A stretch of 64,000 nt of DNA from Spirosoma validum. Lineage in GTDB: Bacteria; Bacteroidota; Bacteroidia; Cytophagales; Spirosomataceae. Below, piece after piece: positions 60,101-64,000 of the stretch. The stretch covers positions 787,976 to 851,975 of the forward strand of contig NZ_JACXAA010000003.1 in the NCBI RefSeq assembly GCF_014699035.1, written 5' to 3'. The first letter of the stretch is position 1, and each line of letters starts with the position of its first letter. The notes beneath the pieces are model-generated. The model was not told the DNA's origin. It ran no database searches and worked only from the letters and a program-made list of their open reading frames with translations. The position numbers and the translations under genes were made by a program.

Positions 60101-62176
60101 ATGGCAAAGCAATCATCCACCTCCCTCTTCCAGCGCGAGCTCGTTGGTTCAGCAATTCGGGAGTCGTTTATAAAGTTAAATCCAGCCGTTTTGATCAAAA
60201 ATCCGGTCATGTTTACCGTTGAAGTCGGTACGTTCGTCATGATTCTGGTAACGGCATACATTGCTTTTTCGGGCGATACATCGCAGGGATCACTGAGCTA
60301 TAATAGTATCATTACGGCGATCTTATTGCTCACCGTTTTGTTTGCGAATTTCGCCGAAGCCATCGCTGAAGCGCGAGGTAAAGCACAGGCTGAATCACTA
60401 CGTAAAACCCGTCAGGAGACGCCCGCCAAAAAAGTTATTAGCCGACAGTCGTCAATTGGAAACGAGCAGATAGAAACTATTTCGTCAGCTCAGCTCAAAA
60501 AAGGCGATGTATTCCTTTGCGAACCGGGCGACATTATTCCTTCGGACGGGGAAATTATTGAAGGCCTGGCTACGATTGATGAGTCGGCCATTACGGGCGA
60601 ATCGGCGCCGGTCATTCGCGAAGCGGGGGGTGATAAGTCGTCTGTTACGGGTGGTACGAAAGTGCTATCCGATCGGATCAAGGTAGTCGTGACAACCCAG
60701 CCGGGTGAATCGTTTCTGGATAAAATGATCGCGTTGGTTGAAGGAGCTTCGCGGCAAAAAACACCGAACGAAATTGCGTTAACGATTCTTCTGGCAGGTT
60801 TCACCCTGATTTTCATTATCGTCTGTGTAGCCCTGAAGCCCTTTGCCGATTATGCACATACACCCATCACCATTGCGGCTCTGATTTCGCTGTTCGTATG
60901 CCTGATTCCGACGACTATTGGTGGACTATTGTCCGCTATTGGTATTGCGGGAATGGATCGAGCGCTTCGGGCTAACGTAATTGCCAAGTCAGGCCGGGCA
61001 GTGGAGACGGCGGGGGATATCGATACGTTGTTGCTGGACAAAACCGGCACCATTACGATTGGCAACCGCAAAGCGACTAACTTCTACGCGGCTCCGGGCA
61101 TCAAACAGGCTGACATGGTTCGGGCTTCGGCCCTGAGTTCACTGGCCGACGAAACGCCCGAAGGTAAGTCGATTGTGGAACTCGCCGGACCGGACGTAAC
61201 GCGAACCCTTAGCACGTCCGGTGCTACGTTAATCAAGTTCACTGCCGAAACACGATCGTCGGGAATTGATCTACCGCTTAACGGTCAGGCGAAAGGTGAG
61301 TCAGTTCGGATTCGGAAAGGGGCTGTCGATTCCATTCGTGCCATTGTCGAACGGGCGGGTAATACGTTTCCAACTGAGACGGATGCGAAAGCGAAAGAAA
61401 TTGCCGCGAACGGAGGAACACCGCTGGTCGTGATCGAAAACGAACAGGTGAAAGGTGTGGTCGAGTTGCAGGACATCATCAAACCCGGTATCTCGGAACG
61501 CTTCGAGCGGCTTCGGAAAATGGGTGTTAAAACGGTGATGGTTACAGGCGATAATCCGCTGACTGCCAAGTTTATCGCTGAAAAAGCAGGTGTCGATGAT
61601 TTCATTGCCGAAGCTAAACCGGAAGACAAAATGAACTACATCCGTCACGAACAAACTGGGGGTAAACTGGTAGCGATGATGGGTGATGGGACCAACGATG
61701 CGCCGGCACTGGCGCAGGCTGACGTAGGGGTAGCTATGAATTCGGGTACGCAGGCTGCCAAAGAAGCGGGCAATATGGTCGATCTGGACAACGATCCGAC
61801 GAAGCTGATTGAGGTGGTCGAAATTGGAAAGCAGCTGCTCATCACGCGTGGTACGTTAACGACGTTCAGCATTGCCAATGACGTAGCCAAATATTTTGCG
61901 ATCGTACCTGCCCTGTTTGTGGTCAGCATTCCGGCATTGCAAAGTCTGAATCTGATGCGTCTGCATAGTCCAGAATCAGCCATTTTATCAGCGGTGATCT
62001 TCAACGCCATCATTATTCCCATGCTAATCCCGCTGGCGTTACGGGGTGTCGAGTATAAACCCATCGGAGCTTCTGCCTTACTACGTCGAAATCTTTTTAT
62101 CTACGGTTTTGGCGGCCTGGTCGCTCCGTTCGTAGGGATTAAATTACTGGATTTAGTGGTAGGGTTATTTGTTTAA
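60101..62176 (+). CDS. kdpB: KdpB, ATP-hydrolysing subunit
   Basis: A 691-residue P-type ATPase of the P1A type, the energising subunit of Kdp. The phosphorylated Asp is D313 in [10 protein letters not shown]. The actuator loop has TGES (165-168), whose Ser is a regulatory phosphorylation site in E. coli Kdp[19 protein letters not shown] carries the hinge motif. Membrane helices lie at both ends. All catalytic motifs are intact. In other bacteria kdpB follows kdpA directly; here 695 bp and an opposite-strand module separate them. Expression therefore needs readthrough across an antisense module or a promoter between 59406 and 60100. Confidence 0.97.
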   Translation: MAKQSSTSLFQRELVGSAIRESFIKLNPAVLIKNPVMFTVEVGTFVMILVTAYIAFSGDTSQGSLSYNSIITAILLLTVLFANFAEAIAEARGKAQAESLRKTRQETPAKKVISRQSSIGNEQIETISSAQLKKGDVFLCEPGDIIPSDGEIIEGLATIDESAITGESAPVIREAGGDKSSVTGGTKVLSDRIKVVVTTQPGESFLDKMIALVEGASRQKTPNEIALTILLAGFTLIFIIVCVALKPFADYAHTPITIAALISLFVCLIPTTIGGLLSAIGIAGMDRALRANVIAKSGRAVETAGDIDTLLLDKTGTITIGNRKATNFYAAPGIKQADMVRASALSSLADETPEGKSIVELAGPDVTRTLSTSGATLIKFTAETRSSGIDLPLNGQAKGESVRIRKGAVDSIRAIVERAGNTFPTETDAKAKEIAANGGTPLVVIENEQVKGVVELQDIIKPGISERFERLRKMGVKTVMVTGDNPLTAKFIAEKAGVDDFIAEAKPEDKMNYIRHEQTGGKLVAMMGDGTNDAPALAQADVGVAMNSGTQAAKEAGNMVDLDNDPTKLIEVVEIGKQLLITRGTLTTFSIANDVAKYFAIVPALFVVSIPALQSLNLMRLHSPESAILSAVIFNAIIIPMLIPLALRGVEYKPIGASALLRRNLFIYGFGGLVAPFVGIKLLDLVVGLFV

Positions 62177-62184
62177 TTTTTATC

Positions 62185-62202
62185 ATGCTGGCATCCCAGC
62201 AT
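62185..62202. repeat. Small palindrome between kdpB and kdpC
   Basis: ATGCTGG-CATC-CCAGCAT is a 7-bp stem with a 4-nt loop in the 40-bp gap between kdpB and kdpC. It resembles the GCTGG-NNNN-CCAGC cores of the REP-like units at 36598 and 52531. It may tune expression of kdpC or be a repeat relic. Confidence 0.5.
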
Positions 62203-62216
62203 ACCAAACTAAAATC

Positions 62217-62795
62217 ATGAAAACTCACATAGGTCCAGCCATTCGGCTTACGTTCGCGATGCTGGTATTATTAGTTGTTATTTATCCGCTTGTTGTGGCG
62301 GGAATTGCTCGTCTGGCGCCAGGCGAAGGAAGAGGAGAAACGGTTATTGTCAACTATGGTACGGCATCCCGGAAAGTAGTAGGGTATAAGCTGATCGGTC
62401 AGAAGTTTACCGAAGATCGTTATTTCAACGGGCGACCATCAGCAGTGGAGTATAATGCAGCCGGATCTGCCGGATCGAACAAAGGTCCGACCAATCCTGA
62501 TTATTTGAAAACGGTGCAGACTCGAATCGATACGTTTCTGGTCCATAATCCGAGCGTGAACAAAGCGGATATTCCAGCCGAGCTGGTCACCGCATCGGGG
62601 AGCGGCCTCGACCCAGATTTATCACCTGAAGGCGCAAAGATTCAGATAGCCCGAATTGCCAAAACTCGTAACATCGCTGCGGAACGATTGAGTCAATTAG
62701 TTGACGAACATACGAAAGGGTCCTTGCTGGGGTTGTTTGGGCCGTCGACGGTTAACGTATTGGAACTCAATATTGCGCTTAATGAACTGAAGTAG
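62217..62795 (+). CDS. kdpC: KdpC, subunit of the potassium-transporting ATPase
   Basis: A 192-residue protein with one N-terminal membrane helix (RLTFAMLVLLVVIYPLVVAGI) and a periplasmic domain. It has GQKFTEDRYFNGRPSAVEYN and DGKIT-type ending features: ITASG-like LVTASGSGLDPDLSP and the AERL-x-LVDEHT tail. KdpC binds KdpB and is needed for assembly of the complex. The ATG at 62217 gives the expected start (MKTHIGPAIR). It lies 40 bp after kdpB and 31 bp before the porin gene. Confidence 0.95.
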   Translation: MKTHIGPAIRLTFAMLVLLVVIYPLVVAGIARLAPGEGRGETVIVNYGTASRKVVGYKLIGQKFTEDRYFNGRPSAVEYNAAGSAGSNKGPTNPDYLKTVQTRIDTFLVHNPSVNKADIPAELVTASGSGLDPDLSPEGAKIQIARIAKTRNIAAERLSQLVDEHTKGSLLGLFGPSTVNVLELNIALNELK

Positions 62796-62826
62796 TTTAA
62801 CGGTATAGATCAACAAAACCACTTTG

Positions 62827-63939
62827 ATGAATTGCTTTAAAATTTTGCCAGTATGGCTGGTTATGCCAATAGCTGGTACGTTTGCCCAAACAATTGATAC
62901 GACAAGGTCTGAGACTCCGACGCTGACGGTTTCTGGATACGTTGAAGCGTATTACGCACATGATTTTACAGCGCCAAAAGCGACGCAGGAACGGCCGGGT
63001 TTTCTTTACAATCACAAGCGAAACCGGGAGGTAAATATCAACCTGGCTTTTATTAAAGCAGCCTATTCGAATGATCGCGTTCGGGCCAATCTGGCCCTGC
63101 AAGCCGGTACGTATGCGCAGTACAATTATGCGGCTGAGCAGGATCTGGTCAAGCATATTTTCGAAGCGAATGCAGGAGTGAAGCTTAGTCGAAACCATGA
63201 TCTGTGGCTCGATGCGGGTATTTTTTCGTCGCATATTGGCTTTGAAAGTGCTATTTCAAAAGATTGCTGGACGCTGACACGTAGTCTGTTAGCTGAAAAT
63301 TCGCCATATTATCTGGCAGGCGCAAAACTGACACACAATACACCAAATGGGAAATGGACGTTGCTGGGATCAGTCCTAAACGGCTGGCAACGCATTGCCA
63401 AATTGCCCGGCTACAGTGGCCCTTCAATCAGCACGCAGATTCAGTTCAAACCAAGCGCCAAACTAACGCTCAACTGGAGTACATTCATCGGCTCCGACCG
63501 GCCCGATTCGCTGAAACAAGGCCGGTTCTTTAATAACTTATACGCTATTATCAACCCCTCGTCAAAAGTTGGTGTAATTCTGGGATTCGACATCGGCTCT
63601 GATCGTAAACCCATTGTGGATGGGCAACGTATAGGCAGTGGTTCCTACGTCTGGTATGCGCCGGTAATCATTGCTCGGTTCGCCACGGCTGAAAAAAGTT
63701 ATCTAGCCGGACGTATTGAGTATTACAACGATAAAAATGGGGTTATTATCGGAACGGGATCGCCGAATGGTTTTCAGACTTTCGGCTATTCGCTGAATTA
63801 CGATTATTTTATTTTACCGAATGCTCTGTTTCGAGTTGAAGGCAAAGTATACAGTAGTAAAGACGCGATTTTTGAAACGGATAATGGTCTTCGTAAAACC
63901 AATACGTCGTTGACTACAAGTCTGGCGATTAGTTTTTAG
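62827..63939 (+). CDS. Outer-membrane porin-like protein of the kdp locus
   Basis: A 370-residue protein from the ATG at 62827 (a TTG precedes it by one codon). A signal peptide (about 1-20, ending GTFAQ) is followed by TLTVSGYVEAYYAHDF and many alternating strands, ending LTTSLAISF with the C-terminal Phe typical of outer-membrane barrels. It fits the BBP2-type porin group (DUF1597-like) that often accompanies kdp in Cytophagales. It may allow K+ to cross the outer membrane when K+ is scarce; this is inference. It is 31 bp after kdpC, likely in the same operon. Any downstream kdpD lies beyond the window. Confidence 0.8.
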   Translation: MNCFKILPVWLVMPIAGTFAQTIDTTRSETPTLTVSGYVEAYYAHDFTAPKATQERPGFLYNHKRNREVNINLAFIKAAYSNDRVRANLALQAGTYAQYNYAAEQDLVKHIFEANAGVKLSRNHDLWLDAGIFSSHIGFESAISKDCWTLTRSLLAENSPYYLAGAKLTHNTPNGKWTLLGSVLNGWQRIAKLPGYSGPSISTQIQFKPSAKLTLNWSTFIGSDRPDSLKQGRFFNNLYAIINPSSKVGVILGFDIGSDRKPIVDGQRIGSGSYVWYAPVIIARFATAEKSYLAGRIEYYNDKNGVIIGTGSPNGFQTFGYSLNYDYFILPNALFRVEGKVYSSKDAIFETDNGLRKTNTSLTTSLAISF

Positions 63940-63949
63940 TAATGGTATC

Positions 63950-63982
63950 CACGGGCCGGGCCGCGTTCGGCTTCAGCCCGTG
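63950..63982. terminator. Stem-loop at the end of the kdp operon
   Basis: CACGGGC (63950-63956) pairs with GCCCGTG (63976-63982) around a 19-nt loop; GGCTTCAGCC inside the loop is near-palindromic. It follows the porin stop by 10 bp. No T-run is seen, and the window ends shortly after, so a terminator or a REP-like repeat are both possible. Confidence 0.4.
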
Positions 63983-64000
63983 TTTGACGTAGCCTGATTC

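Noticed and set aside
1..64000. CRISPR arrays, tRNA, rRNA, prophage and origin of replication
   Set aside because: I looked for regularly spaced repeats, tRNA-like folds, rRNA segments, phage structural genes and dnaA-box clusters and found none.

Overview
The window reads as chromosomal DNA of a Bacteroidota, order Cytophagales, most like Spirosoma or a close relative. Supporting signs are the SusC/SusD pair with an upstream FecR, paired permeases carrying a Cytophagales-type N-terminal prefix domain next to a PadR regulator, LytS/LytR-type two-component genes, a lycopene cyclase, GH79 enzymes with Cytophagales surface modules, TTG/GTG starts without strong Shine-Dalgarno sites, and promoter candidates of the Bacteroidota form (TTG, about 20 nt, TANNTTTG). 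I see no rRNA, tRNA, CRISPR array, prophage or intact insertion sequence. This assignment is inference from gene content, not from a database search.

Layout. 1-15 kb: mixed housekeeping and envelope genes (NTF2-like protein, aminotransferase, lipocalin-like protein, two tandem GH79 glycosidases, two YihY/BrkB membrane proteins, a TonB C-terminal protein, an NmrA-like reductase, a lipoprotein, a dihaem cytochrome c). 15-21 kb: PadR regulator and two large MacB/FtsX-type permeases, with the 3' relic of a third. 21-23 kb: a plastic patch holding a RelE/ParE-type toxin-antitoxin pair between two 176-bp direct repeats, then an ankyrin gene broken by one stop codon. 23-36 kb: intradiol-dioxygenase-like lipoprotein, LytS/LytR-type pair, sialidase-like protein, TolC-type protein, amidohydrolase, GreA-like protein, GMC oxidoreductase, two SDRs, a cytochrome P450. 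36-43 kb: ribosome hibernation factor, metK, crtY, lipA, OsmC, two outer-membrane proteins and a second stop-interrupted gene. 43-54 kb: a glycan locus (FecR, SusC, SusD, three Gfo/Idh/MocA oxidoreductases) that runs into an NtrC-type response regulator. 55-64 kb: potassium uptake (kup, then kdpF-kdpA-kdpB-kdpC and a porin).

How the genes work together. The SusCD pair should bring an oligosaccharide or sugar derivative across the outer membrane, and the three oxidoreductases (two with Tat-like leaders, one lipoprotein) probably act on it in the envelope. The NtrC-type regulator lies just before the potassium genes, and a sigma-54-like site precedes the kdp operon, so it plausibly controls high-affinity potassium uptake. 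The partner sensor (KdpD or other) is not in the window.

The most striking observation is that kdpFABC is interrupted between kdpA and kdpB by a two-gene module on the opposite strand that looks like a TumE-type toxin and its antitoxin, fitted into the gap with only 7 bp on one side and 32 bp on the other. The second is the RelE/ParE-type pair flanked by long direct repeats. Both suggest that toxin-antitoxin modules are moving into tight intergenic sites here. A third theme is a set of palindromic intergenic repeats, including a perfect 35-bp inverted repeat with a solitary copy 16 kb away, which look like REP/REPIN elements.
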